NCBI GenBank assembly: GCA_033297075.1 | Contig: MU858200.1 | Location: 28,267 to 92,266 of the forward strand | Direction: 5' to 3' | DNA from: Rhypophila decipiens | Taxonomy: Eukaryota; Ascomycota; Sordariomycetes; Sordariales; Naviculisporaceae | DNA: 64,000 bases | Shown here: in pieces, positions 1-12,300 of the stretch | Layout of the letters: each line of letters begins with the position of its first letter | Position numbering within the stretch: position 1 is the stretch's first letter | Made by a program: the position numbers and the translations under genes | Notes under the pieces: model-generated | The model's database searches: none | Seen by the model: the letters and a program-made list of their open reading frames with translations, nothing else | What the model was told of the DNA's origin: nothing

Positions 1-1355
1 CGAACAACGCCGGTTGCCCGTTTCTGCTGTTGTCCTCCTTGTCTCACGATTATCTAGCGTGGTGTCTCGATCCAATACATGACCACCAGAAGCCGTGGAC
101 AGGTACTTTCCGCTCCCATCGGTCGACGGCAACTGCAGACGAATGTTTTAGTGTACACTATTGTAACCCGTACAGCGTACACTAGCCCGTATACCAAAGG
201 ATCGATATCATCACGGCGTGATACCTTCCTCTTTGCCCCTCCATCCGGTACGGAAGTGCCCCTCGCTCGCTGCTGTGCCCGAATTTGTTTCGAAACAAAC
301 GGCCCGCGATTTGATTCCCAACAAACAGGTTGCGTCGTTCCCCTTAAAACAATCATGTTATTTTCTACGTGATGCAAGAGTACTTTACTCAGTAAACCAA
401 CCAAAACAGGATTTACACCAACTGCCATGTCAGGAAGGTGTTCAAGTTCCAACAAACATTCCGCAAATCTTCTAGAGGGTCACTTCAAATCTCCATAAAA
501 ATAAATAAATGATGGAGGGTGTGACAGAAGTGACAGGGATTGAAATTCGGGCCAACCGCAAAATGAACGTCATTCAGTTCTAGCGAACCAGGAACGCGTT
601 CGTTCGTCTTTTGTTCGCGTCAGGGCGCTGTCAGGATGGGATGGGGGATGGGTGGTTGGTCGGTCTCAGGATGTGCGGGCCGAGGATGTTTGCAGCGACT
701 GGCAAGTTGCTTGTCACACCTTGTTATCTTGCAGGCCGACTTGCAGCTGTGCACATATCTGCAGCTGTCGATCGTGACTGTCAGCGTTGGCAGTTGACCG
801 ATGCGGCTACTAACAATTGGGTACTAATATTGGGTAGAAAGTTGTTAGTAATAGCATCTCACCCGGAACTTTGCTCCGGGCTTGCCAGCAAATTTGCATC
901 GAAACACAACGACATCCTGCTAGAAAGCAAGCACGAGTCAAGAGATTAACACCAACTTTATGTTGTTTGCATATTGACAATGTTTTGGTTGAACACTGAA
1001 ACCGTTTTTGGTGATCTAACAAGAAGTGAAATGGGGTATCTTCGGAACAGCAACAAAACTTATCAGAAAGAAAACCAACGAAAGCAACCCCAGAAGGTCT
1101 AACCTTCATTCATACCTGACCGACCAAATACCATCATCGAATATCTATAATCCCATGCCAAAGAGACAGGCTCTTGACCGAGCCTCATTATATCCCATAT
1201 CCCATAACCCATAACCATTCTGCCCTATCATGTCCTGTCGTATCCCAGTCCCAGTATAAAGCATTCCATTTCATACATTCATTCATCCATCCATCCCGGT
1301 CATGCTTGACCTAACCAAAAAGGAAAGAAGAAAAATACCAATATTGAAGCAAGAC
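1..1355. other. Intergenic flank without a supported gene
   Basis: Only short, mutually overlapping open frames without family signatures or plausible splice structure are present. The part next to position 1355 lies downstream of the minus-strand pseudokinase gene and probably holds its 3' untranslated region. There are short ATCC- and CATT-type runs around 1190-1300. No RNA gene was recognised. Confidence 0.5.
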
Positions 1356-3368
1356 TCAATACGATGATAGCAGCTCTTGACGATGTTTGCCCGCTGCTGC
1401 ATATATGGGAGAAGTAGCAGAAGTCGGCGACGTCTGGTGGTGATGTTGCCAGGGCGACCTGACCATGGTTCTTATGCTGCGGAGGTTCTTGAGGCCTTGG
1501 AATCCTGTCCCGACGCCAGTATGAGCAGCAGCAGTGGAAGAAGAGACGGAACTATTATGAGAACCAATATCACTAACTGCGGTAGTGGACATGCTCCTCT
1601 CCCTCTCAATCGAGGATGCTTGTTGCCGCTGCTGCTCTCGGACACTGTCCGCCCGCCTGATGGTACTGCTACCGCCGCTGCCGCTGCTCTGGCGTCTGTG
1701 CTGGTACTGATCGGTGATGCTTCTGCCTCCACCGCTGCTGCGCTTGGTCATGATCGACATGGTGTCAAAGTTCTCTCCCCCGGAGGAGTGCGAGGTGGAG
1801 AGTCCCGTGGTGGGCGAGTTCAGTTTCAGGCTGCCGATGCCAAAGTCCCAGCCGCCGTACTGGTGAACACAGTGCGGTTCTGAGATGCCACATGCGTCTC
1901 TGAGGATCTGGTACATCCGGGTCTGGACATCGTGAGCAGCCGGGCGCTCCGAGGGGTGGAGGGCGAGCATTCGCTCGACGACGTGGAGCATGGGCGACAT
2001 GCCCCTGAAGATTTGATCACTGTCTTTTTTGGAAGCATCCTTGGCGAGCTGTGTCATCCAGCTTTCTACCTGGCCTAGGTTTTTGTGGAAAGATGAATCG
2101 AGTACGGCACCGCCGCGCCCTGGGCTCTTGTGTTTTGCGGCTCGGTAGGCGGCAAACGGTCGTCCGTGTTTCTTCAGCAAGAAGCTGAGCAACTCTAGAA
2201 TTACGCAGCCTAGAGAGAAGATGTCGGCTGCTTGCGGGTTGAGTTGAGGGGTTGGTGCGTGCATCAACGCCATGGGGCTATTCCCATAGTCGGTCAATGA
2301 ACGGCTGATTGAGAATTGAGCGGGATTCTCGGGAGAAGTTGAGAAGGACACCATGGTCGCTCGGCGATGGGTGGGGCTCGGCGGCAGTGTCCCGGAAGTC
2401 GGTCTGTACCACTGTTCGGGAGCTGCGTAATCGTACGACTCCTTGTCGAAGGACGTCTTGTCCGTCATGGCGGCGAAGACGTCGGCGTTGAAACGGGTGA
2501 AGTCGGCAAAATGGACCTGGTTATCATGGGAAAACAAAACGGTTGACGGCTTGATGTTCCCATGCGAGAGGCCCCGGTTGTGGACATAGCAGAGAGTGTC
2601 GACCAGGCAAAGGATCCAGTTCATAACAAGCCTCCTCCGCTCCTCCTTCTCCATGTTCTTTATTGAGCTTGGCGTGGTTGTGAGGAAAGACTTGAGGTTG
2701 AACTCGGTGGCGGGTGTGAAGAGAAGATAGGCATAGCCCAGGTGTTTGTAAGACCCCCAGTAAGATACCAAGTGCTCGTTCTGGACGTGCTTGATGCCGT
2801 TGATTTCGTACAAAAGGTCCTCTTGGCTAAGAGCCTCGGGTCCGCCGCCAGGACCGAGAGGAATCCGACGTCGACAAAAGACCATACCGGGCTGGTCGGG
2901 GAGGACGACTCGATCCACATGGCCGCCACTGTTTCCCGTTGGAAGAGTCTGCTTCTTTTCGAGGACGTCCAATGGCACCGCCTCGTTGTCCTGGTATACA
3001 ACATGCTCGTTCTTCTTAAGTGGGCGCAGCAGATAGTAGAACTGGCGGTAATAGAACTTCTTCTCCGACTTTTCGTCCTTGGAAGGAGTCAGTGCCAGGC
3101 GCTCGACCTGGTCACGGGCAATGGGTAGGTCTTCGTCATCCCAAGAGTCATCGATGACTCCAAATATCTGATCAGGGACGCCGAGGTCGACGAGGATGAG
3201 GAAGATGCGTCTCGCTTTTTGGTCAATCCAATCCCAGTACGTCCCATCCGTCAAGCCATCACCGAAGCCCAGTGGCTTGTCTAGTCTTTCGATCTCCTGG
3301 GGGAGAAGGTGGTTGCAGACGAACTGCCGAGTGACAGCCTTGTCGATGGTATCGGGAGTCCACCACAT
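1356..3368 (-). CDS. Predicted protein pseudokinase, single exon, 670 aa
   Basis: This is an intronless gene. The start is the ATG at 3368 (MWWTPDTIDK); the frame stays open 12 codons further up but has no ATG there. A TTTAG just upstream could be an acceptor, so an upstream coding exon is possible. Residues about 150-480 have the kinase fold: a small-lobe strand near 162-170 (FCRRRIP, Arg where the ATP-binding Lys is expected), a catalytic-loop equivalent SHGNIKPS at 268-275, DFT at 289-291 in place of DFG, and an intact AAPEQW at 315-320. The catalytic Asp of HRD is Asn271 and the DFG Gly is Thr. This suggests loss of, or strongly altered, phosphotransfer activity. The N-terminal ~120 residues are a conserved-looking fungal region (GFGDGLTDGTYWDWID). 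The C-terminal ~150 residues are Ser/Gly/Thr-rich, low-complexity and probably disordered. The role is unknown; a scaffold or regulator is an inference. Confidence 0.85.
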   Translation of the reverse strand: MWWTPDTIDKAVTRQFVCNHLLPQEIERLDKPLGFGDGLTDGTYWDWIDQKARRIFLILVDLGVPDQIFGVIDDSWDDEDLPIARDQVERLALTPSKDEKSEKKFYYRQFYYLLRPLKKNEHVVYQDNEAVPLDVLEKKQTLPTGNSGGHVDRVVLPDQPGMVFCRRRIPLGPGGGPEALSQEDLLYEINGIKHVQNEHLVSYWGSYKHLGYAYLLFTPATEFNLKSFLTTTPSSIKNMEKEERRRLVMNWILCLVDTLCYVHNRGLSHGNIKPSTVLFSHDNQVHFADFTRFNADVFAAMTDKTSFDKESYDYAAPEQWYRPTSGTLPPSPTHRRATMVSFSTSPENPAQFSISRSLTDYGNSPMALMHAPTPQLNPQAADIFSLGCVILELLSFLLKKHGRPFAAYRAAKHKSPGRGGAVLDSSFHKNLGQVESWMTQLAKDASKKDSDQIFRGMSPMLHVVERMLALHPSERPAAHDVQTRMYQILRDACGISEPHCVHQYGGWDFGIGSLKLNSPTTGLSTSHSSGGENFDTMSIMTKRSSGGGRSITDQYQHRRQSSGSGGSSTIRRADSVREQQRQQASSIERERSMSTTAVSDIGSHNSSVSSSTAAAHTGVGTGFQGLKNLRSIRTMVRSPWQHHHQTSPTSATSPIYAAAGKHRQELLSSY

Positions 3369-6300
3369 GGTTACTGGCGAGATATGATTGTCTAAAGCAA
3401 GCACAGTTTGGCTGCTGATATCAGTGAGAGAACTGGGGTGACATTACTAGATAGATGGCTTTCAGTCGAACAGAGAGGACGGGAGAGTATTGCAAGAGAC
3501 CATAAAGCAGGCCCGAAGCCAGAGGGAGGTTCACCTGTGCCCCATATATGATCTGATGAGGATGGGGGACAGTAAGGGAGCGAGCCCACAATTTCTTGCC
3601 GGCCTCATGATAGCGAAATGGCATCCATCCCAGGAGAGTAATGTTTTAGCTGGGGGTGGCTATGGCTTCCCTTGCTTTCCCCAGTCACGACCCATCCTGC
3701 TGGGAGAGAATCCAACGTGGAGGAGGGCCAGAAGTGACAGGGAACAAGTCGGCTGCCACACGAAGTCTCACATGGAAGAAAGCGCATGGTGCAGCGCTCG
3801 GCGCATGATATCGATGCTTGATAGCGAGGGCAACATGAAGGGAAAGGGGGAAAAACAAAAACCGGCTTTCATTGGCCAGCATATGGACCAGAGATAAGGC
3901 AAGCAAGAACCACGACAACGCTCATTCGCCCACGGTATCTGACAGACTCTCAATGTGCGCAACAGACGCCACTTTGATCGCGGGATGGGGTGAAGGCCTG
4001 GAGGGAAAGCTGCACGAGAGCAGCAGGTGTCGCAGGACTCGGGAACTCTCTGTATCGCCCTGCTCTGACTGGCAGCGCCTGCCTCTGGTGATGGGCTTGT
4101 TCGCACCTTCTTGGGCTTCTTCGGCAGATTACGGCTCGTTCTCCACCCCACTCACACTCCCCCTCGCCTCCAAATCGGGTTGGCATCGTGTGCGTGAAGG
4201 CATTGTGCACTCTGTGAGGGGTGGCTACTGGTGATGGTCGCAAGGGGTGATGGGCCTTTGCCGAGCGGAAAGAGAGAGGGAAAGCGTGGGGGAGAACCCC
4301 ACACTTTGGACCTCAGCTCTTGCCCTGGTGTTGGACGTTCCTTCCTCTGCTCCCCCATCTCGCCTCATGCCATCGACTCATTCGAATACTTATCAGCGCC
4401 TTCCCACTCGTCCGAAGAGCTGTACGGGTTACACGACAAGGCCTTGATAAAGTCCCGTACGGTGAAGGAGCCTTGGCATCTCTATGGAACACAAACGGAC
4501 AAGAAAATGATCATCGCCTCTGACTTCCGCCAAACATTACAAACTTGGGTTCTGTAGCAGCGGCTAAGGACTTCGAGATGATTTAAATGTCTCTGGTCGA
4601 AATTGAGGACAAGCCACCGAGGATGTGTTGTGAAGTTGGGGGTTCACGCTATCGATATCCAGAGGTTCGTTGGGATAGTGATCTAGACCCTTGTCGGTAC
4701 CTTGTCAGAACCCTGTATTTTTCCATTTTCTTGGCCCCCTCTCGCCCTGTACCCCTCTATCACTATCCGTCCATCAAACGGACTGGTACGGGGTACTCAA
4801 ACATCACCAAATGTCAACCATGAGACACCGCCGCCATTGGCGATGTTTCCAGTGAACCCCGGATGCAACATCGGAGCTCCCTTCAACACAACGACATCTC
4901 TTTAACACCGAGCAGCCTGCCAAGATGTCAGAATGCTGATCTACCTGCTCTGATTTCGGCCAAATACACTGAAATCGCGCATACTACCGGGGCTGTCGTG
5001 TCGTTGATAGATATGCACATACTCTCCGTTGCCCAGTGATAATGGAATCATGGAGCCCCAGGCTTCGTAGACAATCTTCCGACGGTGAGTAGCAATGAAT
5101 CTGTACAAACCGGCTTGATCAGCATGCAACGCTACTACAGTGCTGCACACACACGACACACAGACAGACACACCCACAAACCCAGAATGATCCTCAGCCA
5201 TCCATGGATGATGGCGCTACTGTCCCCACGGTAGGATGGCGTTTCCCAAATCACCGGGCGAAGCCGCCACGATTTCACGCCTCGGAGCCGAGCGGCGGAC
5301 CCCTCCATCTCTCCGCCACTTCGGCAGGGCGGTCTCCTTTAATTACACTTTCGGTGAGGCATTTCACCCTCCAGTTGCACCTATATATGCCTCTCTCATA
5401 CGGATAGTTCATATCCATTCCCTACGAAGGGTCCATGCTCTCTGCAGCTCCTGTAATGTATGTACACCGACTGTTTCCTTCTCAAACAACAAGTTCAACG
5501 GGAGCTGCAACCGAACGGCGTTTACTTGAACAGGAATAGGACTATGCGGGGTTTACATCCGTCCGTGGGTGGTATCCTCCAGATTGTACATGGATGTACT
5601 GCACCTACACTTTGCTGGGCCTCTGATAGCAGTATGTGCATCCTATCATACATATCCAAGTTGCTGTACGTACAGCACGCAGTATCCGTACATATGTACC
5701 TATCTGGAACCACAGAGACCTGGCAGGGCCAACGGCTTTATGGCGTCTCCTTTTCCTCCTACATGAGATGTTCCGGAGGACGTTCACTCATCGTGGCCTG
5801 GGGCATCATCTTCAAGACTACCATCAACAGATAACAACAGTAGGCCTATGAAGCCGTATTCGGAAGTGGTACTACCCAACGGTGTTCTCGAGCAAACCTC
5901 CCGCCTCTCCAAGTCCTGATATTCCACCCGGCTTCACTTTCCGGGATGTACCAAGACAAACAAGAATTCCTCACGACGTCTCATGTTCGGTGAGCGCCAT
6001 CTGAAGATGATGGTATGTGCGGTCTCTGGTTGATCTAATCTCAATCTCAGGAGCAATGATCCTTCTCATCATTACACGAGTCCCCCTCGATACTCGGTTC
6101 CCGAGAGAGGGGGACAGAGAGAGTATGTTCCCCCACGTAAGGCACGGTTCAGGAGATGGCTCAATCTCATATCCAAAAAGAGAGCAAGACTTTGATTAGA
6201 TTAACGATCCTAGAGTGTTCCAAGGGTCTGAGACAAACGATTGTGACGGCGGGGGACGTCTTGACCTATTCAGGTCTAGAGGGCAGCCTGAGAAGGATGT

Positions 6301-6735
6301 CTACACAGCCAACTGTATGTACATGTACAGACAAGATATCGCCAACAGTAGACAAGCTCACAAACTTCCGTTTCCCCAGTCATCCAGGACACTAGAGAAG
6401 CTTGTTGCTTCATGTCGGCATATAGGGCCGGCCAATTTTCTTGAGTATTTCTTGTCTCTCAGGTCCCTAGCAAGAGCCGGCCGGATTGGGCCTGACTTGC
6501 AGATGTCAACTGTCAAGACGATAACATTAGCGAGCAAGGTGCCGAGGTTCGATAAGGACGAAAATAGCAATCCTCGCTGATCGTTTCTGCTATCCCCTTA
6601 TCCGTTGTGTAGTGTACTTCCTCTCTAGATAGGCCGAGGCTTGTTTGTACCTACAAACATCGTACGCTACCATACCTACCGTAGAGCATTATGCTGAAAT
6701 ACCGAGATACGTGGCAAGTCTCGTGATAATATATG
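3369..6735. other. Intergenic region, promoter side of the pseudokinase gene
   Basis: I find no supported gene. Open frames here are short, overlap on both strands and show no domain. There is an ACAC-rich microsatellite-like patch near 5143-5180. The proximal part (about 3369-4000) should contain the promoter and leader of the minus-strand pseudokinase gene, but no specific regulatory site could be defined. Confidence 0.4.
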
Positions 6736-7278
6736 GCGCCTAATATACAGGCACCACTACTCTCATATACAGGCACTAGTCCAATTTGACTTTTTGACTT
6801 CCTAGACCAGAGGTATTCATTCAAGCCAGTACAAGGCATTTATTCGAGCTAATTAAGGCATTTATTCGAGCTAGTTAAGGTATTTATTCTAGTGTAGACT
6901 ATCTAGTTAAGGCCTCTATTTTAGCTAGTTAAGCTATTTATTCGAGCTAGTTAAGGTATTTATTCTAGTCTAGACTATCTAGTTAAGGCCTTTATTCTAG
7001 CTAGTTAAGGCATTTATTCGAGCTAGTTAAAGTATTTATTCTAGTCTAGACTATCTAGTTAAGGCCTTTATTCTAGCTAGTTAAGATATTTATTCGAGCT
7101 AGTTAAAGTATTTATTCTAGTCTAGACTATCTAGTTAAGGCCTCTATTCTAGCTAGTCAAGCTATTTATTCTAGTCTAGACTATCTAGTTAAGGGATCTA
7201 TTCAAGCTAGTTAAGGTATTTATTCCAACAAGACTAGTGCCTGTATATGAGAGGACTGGTGCCTGTATATTAGGGGCC
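6736..7278. mobile_element. TIR element filled with a minisatellite
   Basis: The ends are inverted repeats of about 45 bp: 6738-6781 on the left and 7232-7278 on the right. Each contains two copies of a TATACAGGCAC motif and ends with ACTAGTC on the inner side. The interior, about 6835-7225, is a tandem array built on a ~76-bp unit made of related ~25-bp subunits (TTAAGG-ATTTATTC-AGCTAG type). There is no coding capacity. The structure fits a non-autonomous DNA element (MITE-like) whose core expanded into a minisatellite. No clear target-site duplication was identified, so the exact ends are uncertain by several bases. Confidence 0.65.
6835..7225. repeat. 76-bp tandem repeat array (minisatellite)
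   Basis: Repeated blocks contain CTAGTCTAGACTATCTAG, followed by two or three ATTTATTC-AGCTAGTTAA subunits. Copies differ by single substitutions and by loss of a subunit. The array lies entirely between the inverted repeats of the surrounding element. Confidence 0.85.
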
Positions 7279-7953
7279 TAATATATTGGGCCTCTCCAGT
7301 CATTCAGAGTGAGATGACGCCCACTGCTCTTCATATCAAGAAATATCAGAATGCTAGAGCTGGACAGGGCCATATTGAAACCAGAAACATTTGCTCTATG
7401 TAATTACCATTAGTGCGTGATAGCACATACAAAGCAGCAGGCGATCAGGTACATGGGTAGATAGGCAAACATGAAAGAAAGGAAAAGGTTGGGCCAGCTC
7501 CTTTGCCTCGTTGGTATGTCAGTTCTCGAACAAGGGCGGAATCAAAAACTCTCCATCTCAGTCAGGACCTTGGTAAGTTGTAAGACGGTGTACACAGATA
7601 TATAATGGAGGAATGCGGCAGTTATTCACGGCTTTCGATCTCCTGTTGGTTTCTTACATGTACCTTAAGCAATGTACACTGGATCTTGATTCACTTTTCA
7701 ACATCAGAAGATCTGCCAGCAACACGAACTTTGAACAAGTTCTTATTATACAGGTATGATACATACACATCCAACAGATATGTACTTGCCTTTGCGAAGG
7801 CTTCATCTCAAGACCATCTTCACCGTAGCCCATAACAGCGTCCAGACGCATGTTGGTAAAGTAAAGAGTTTTGCATGTATAGAGATGTGCTGAGCTTTTC
7901 CGACTAAATTACCCCAGCATGCCCCTCATCACATAGTTAGGCTGACATGTCAC
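7279..7953. other. Intergenic spacer downstream of the dehydrogenase gene
   Basis: This spacer probably includes the 3' untranslated region of the minus-strand dehydrogenase gene ending at 7954. Nothing else is recognisable. Confidence 0.4.
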
Positions 7954-9113
7954 TCAGAATGGCTGAATAACACTCCCATTCTTCTCGCTCAACCGCGTCC
8001 CTTTCCTCCCGACAAACGTCTGCATAGCCGTATCGACCCCCGCCAGCCGCCTCGCAACAGCCTGAACACCCATAGGCAGCACATTATAAAACTCGATCCA
8101 CCTCGCGTAAAGCGGCGAGCCAATGGTGGCGTTGTGTCCATTGTCAATCGCCTTGATAATCTCCTTGGCCACATCCACGGGCTCGACGACGGGCGCGAGG
8201 AAGGCGTTGGGCGTCTGGACACCGTAGAACAGAGGGGTAGAGATCTGGCCCGGGGTCACGAGGACGGTGCGAATCTGCGGGTGTGTCTGGCGGAGCTCGG
8301 CGGCGAGGGACTTGTGCATGGCCGTGACGCCGGCTTTGGCTGCGGAATAGTCGGACAGCTGGGCTGCGCCGGTTGTGCCGATGACGCTGGAGACCGTCAC
8401 TACTGTGCCGCCGACTTCGCTGCGAGCGAGGGCCGGGAGGAAAGCTTTGAGGGTATAAAAGTGGCTGAGCAGGTTGGTCGTGAGGCTCTTTTCGATTTCG
8501 TCGACCGACATGTCGAGTAGACGCTTGCCAACCACGATGGCGGCGTTGTTGATAAGTACGGTGGGAGTGCCGAGCTGCAAAATGAAAGCATCACAAGTTA
8601 GACATCGCCCTCAGGTGGAAAGGTGAAAGGTGTATAACTCACATCTCTCTCGATTTCAGCCGCTACCTCGGCGACCCGCTGTTTGTCCGTCACATCGCAC
8701 TTGTAATATGTCACGCCCCTGGCCTCCCCGTTCTCCATCTCGTTGACGTCCAGCACGGCGACGGTGGCGCCGCGCATGCCATAGACCTCGGCGATCAGCA
8801 GGCCCAGCCCGCTGGCACCGCCCGTCACTACGATCACCTCCTCGCTGAGATCCACCTCGCGCGGCAGGCCAAAGGCTAGCCTGCTATTTATGGCGCCAAC
8901 GATCCAGCAGCTGGAGATAAAGGCAGCCCAGACAATTGAAACTATCATAGGTGCCGCGTCGTAGTGCATGTTTTGCGCGCGGAAGCAAAGTGGGACGATC
9001 CATGCAATAAAGGGGTGGAAGAAGCTCGTCTTGAGCACCTTGATGAGCATGTCGATCGAGAGCGGCGCGAACCACGAGTCCCGCTGGGGAGGCGTTGAAA
9101 ATCTTCCCGACAT
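7954..9113 (-). CDS. Short-chain dehydrogenase/reductase, SDR16C/17beta-HSD11-like
   Basis: Exons on the minus strand are 9113-8643 and 8574-7954, joined over a 68-bp intron (GTGAGT...TTGCAG) in phase 0, giving 363 aa. The start at 9113 (MSGRFSTPPQ) is preferred; an in-frame ATG at 9170 would add 19 residues. Hydrophobic stretches at about residues 31-45 and 54-76 suggest N-terminal membrane anchoring, as in lipid-droplet or ER enzymes of the SDR16C group. The Rossmann motif TGGASGLG lies at 97-104, NNAA at 166-169, the catalytic Ser in VSS near 219-220, and YSAAK with Tyr233 and Lys237. These make it a complete classical SDR that should oxidise or reduce a hydrophobic alcohol or ketone (retinoid, sterol or fatty-alcohol type) with NAD(P)(H). 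The substrate cannot be told from sequence. Confidence 0.92.
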
Positions 9114-10189
9114 CTTGTGCAGTGTTCCTCTTGTCGAGATTTCGGTTCGGTGATTTGTGGGATTGGTCAATTATGGTGTTATATCGAGAAAGTTGGATTT
9201 GACACTTGGAGCTATCGAAGCTCAGGGAACTCTAGCGCGGTGCTCGTTGGCTTTACCGTTGAGAATGCAAGGAAGTTGGCGCAAAGAGAAAAAAAAAGAT
9301 CCAATCGCTTGGTTTATGATCTTCTGAAAATGAAAAGAAAGTGATTAGAGAGGAAACCCAAGAACGAGAAAGGAGATGGTGTTGAAGATATTCTCCTGTT
9401 TCTGCTCTCGAAAGTACGAATGTGGTTGAAACACCCCTTCGTTCAGTCCAAGCGCCCCCCCATGTTTCGTCTCAGATCTGCAAGGGGTGCCCCACCAGAA
9501 TCTGTGCCACTCGTTAGGTTGAGATGTTATGTTTTTAAGCATGATCTTTCATAGAAAACCTCAAGACTAGATAGGTACATTGGCGATGTAGTTAATTATG
9601 TTATGGCAGTATTCCATCTTTTACTTTGAGAGTTTTCTAGAGGTATGTTGATATAACCCGTAGGAGTTTTCGCTTGAAATCCCACTGTCAAGGGTTAGGG
9701 TTGTATGCATTCCATCTGATCTGTACGGCAGCAGTGGACCTTCAGTTGTTTCGAAACACACGCCCTAACCACCAATGACAGCATGTGGCACAGGGGTCAA
9801 TCCAGCGGCGTGGTCACAGGACTCGGACACCCACTGTCCCTGCATCAGTCCCGCCCCGGTCCGGTCACGCGGCGGGCAACACAACATCAACCCGGACCAA
9901 ACAATCGGGATCAATCTTAGGATCTGGATAGTAATACCGACCACCACGCAGGATTGTCACGACTGGAATGCATTTTACACATTGAGCACGGATTTTAAAA
10001 CACCACAGCCACAGATATTTATGGGATGAACCAGGCTCTCATAGTTGAGCATTCACCCGAACAACTCGCCATGCAGTTGGCGCTGTGATGCGATATGACT
10101 ACGGTACCCATCCGGCTCAGATCTTAGGCACAACAAACTCAACGAATTCACCCACTTAGCATTGTCGTTTTACCCTCAAACCATTAGCC
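9114..10189. promoter_or_regulatory. Divergent intergenic region between the dehydrogenase and MFS genes
   Basis: The dehydrogenase gene (minus) and the MFS transporter gene (plus) point away from each other across this ~1.1-kb interval, so it should carry both promoters. No individual site can be assigned with confidence, and no extra gene was found. Confidence 0.5.
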
Positions 10190-11971
10190 ATGAACGGTAA
10201 CGACCACCTGAACGTTATCAGCAGCCAGCAAGAGCCTTTACTTGTCGCAGACTCTACTTCGCGAGGAGATGACTTGGACAGGGGGGAACTTGGCAATGGC
10301 GACGGTGCTGGCGATGTCCGGTCAGCCCCGGGAAAGCTGGGAAACGAATCGGCCAGCTTATTTATTTGGATGCTTACCTTTTCCGCCGGCATAAGCGGCC
10401 TTCTATTTGGATGTGAGTAGCTCCCTGATCTTGAGATTGGCGAATGAAACCCTCAACATATGCTGACTTGTCTGGCCACTTAAGACGATACTGGTGTGAT
10501 ATCCGCCACCTTGGTATCGATCGGCACCGGCCTGTCGGACAGGACCCTCACATCGTTGGACAAATCCATCATCACATCATGCACCTCACTTTTTGCCCTG
10601 CTAGTATCACCTTCGGCGTCGGTACTCGCAGATAGTCTCGGTCGGAAGCGGGTGATCCTTGCCGCCGATGTGCTGTTTGTCGTGGGCGCTCTCATTCAAG
10701 CCCTGAGTACTACCATCTTCGCCATGGTGATCGGACGATCCATCGTTGGTGCTGCCGTCGGCGCTGCGAGCTTTGTTGTTCCTTTATATATTGCCGAGCT
10801 CAGTCCCGCGGCTCATCGCGGCAGGCTGATCACGATGAATATTGTCTTCATCACGTTGGGACAGGTCATTGCCTATATTGTAGGTTGGGTCTTTGGGTCC
10901 TACGCGAGCCAGGAGACCGGCTGGAGGTGGATGGTTGGCCTTGGTGCTCTCCCCGCGGCCGTACAGATGGTGCTGTTGCTGTTCATGCCTGAGAGCCCCA
11001 GATGGCTTGTCAAGGCAGGGCGGTCCGGCGAGGCTAAAGCTGTCATTCAGAAGGTCTCTGGTGGGAACCAGCTTGGCACCTCGTCAAGGCTAGTCGATGC
11101 TACACTCAAAACCATTGAAATCGAGGTGAGAGAAGAGGAAGCAGCCAGGAGACTGAGCAGTAGGCGGACAGGTCGCAACTCTCCTGCCTGGGTGGAAGTT
11201 ATGCGCGAATTGTTCGCGGTTCGAAGGAACAGGCGTGCGCTTGCCATTGCTTGCCTTCTCCAAGGTCTGCAGCAACTATGTGGCTTTGTAAGTTTCTTCC
11301 CTTTCTGTTTTCTGTTCACCCACAATGGCTGACTCCCCGGTGTCCGCGGTACGCTTTAGAACTCTCTCATGTACTTTTCAGCTACGATTTTTACCCTTGT
11401 CGGGTTCCCGATACCTACACTCACGTCTCTTGTTGTTGCGGTCACAAACTTCGCTTTCACCCTGATAGCCCTTGGCCTGATTGACCGGGTTGGGAGAAGA
11501 CGAATCCTTCTCTGGTCGATTCCCTTCATGATCGGGGGTCTACTGCTCGCTGCCTACGGGTTTTCGTTTGTCCAGCTGTCCTCGGATTCGACGAATGAAG
11601 CGGGAGTAGGAACTGCCCAGCCGGCCCAGGGCGCAGCATTTATCATTCTGGTCAGCATCATGATATATGTTGCTGGTTACGCGATCGGCCTGGGCAACGT
11701 GCCCTGGATGCAGAGCGAGCTGTTTTCTCTTGGAGTACGCTCAGTGGGGAGCGGTATCTCAACGGCTACCAACTGGGGCGCCAATTTCGTGATCGGACTG
11801 ACGTTCCTGCTCCTGATGGACGTCCTCACTCCGACATGGACTTTTGTGTTGTATGCTATCATATGTGGCATCGGGTATGGCTTGATCTGGCGGGTCTACC
11901 CGGAGACTGCAGGGTTGACTCTAGAAGATGCGGCGACGCTTCTAGAAGATGACAACTGGGGCGTTCGCTAA
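10190..11971 (+). CDS. MFS sugar/myo-inositol-type transporter
   Basis: Exons are 10190-10412, 10485-11287 and 11360-11971, giving 545 aa. Both introns are 72 bp with GTGAGT/GTAAGT donors; the first splits the Tyr codon of FGYDTGVIS. The protein has the sugar-porter layout of 12 membrane segments. Visible signatures are GYDTGVISA in TM1, DSLGRKR after TM2, PESPRWL after TM6, DRVGRRR in the second half, and the C-terminal PETAGLTLE. The extended VPWMQSELF-----R--G--TATNW region and the RVYPETAG tail resemble the fungal ITR (myo-inositol) branch of the sugar porters more than the hexose branch. It should be a plasma-membrane proton-coupled polyol or sugar uptake carrier. The substrate is inferred from overall similarity only. 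Confidence 0.93.
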
Positions 11972-12191
11972 AGGGTGACATTTTCTTTCCTTCTATAGTC
12001 TATAGTACACTTGTATTTTCCGATGATATTTTTTGCACCATTCATACCTGACTCGGCTATTGAAGGCTTTTCTCGGAATCGATGGCGAGGCTAAAAAAAT
12101 TTATTACAGGAAGTTTTCTCTGATCTCGAAACCGGAAGCGGAAAGAGCTGTGAAGTTTGGGCATTAATCCGTCTTTATAGCGTCTATATTG

Positions 12192-12300
12192 CCACACCTT
12201 TATGTTTGTACTAATATAGTAACAGATCAAATACACCGCCTATAAAATCGTCCGTACACACTACTACTACTACTACTACTACTACCACTACCACTACTAA
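12192..12300 (+). repeat. Left terminal inverted repeat of the 5.6-kb element
   Basis: Its reverse complement matches 17730-17820 over roughly 75-110 bases, including CAAATACACCGCCTATAAAA. The inner part is an (ACT)n/(ACC)n microsatellite. Confidence 0.8.

Noticed and set aside
3369..3404. Extension of the pseudokinase to position 3404
   Set aside because: The first codon there is GTG and the sequence just before the ATG at 3368 looks like a splice acceptor or leader; fungal initiation at GTG is unlikely.
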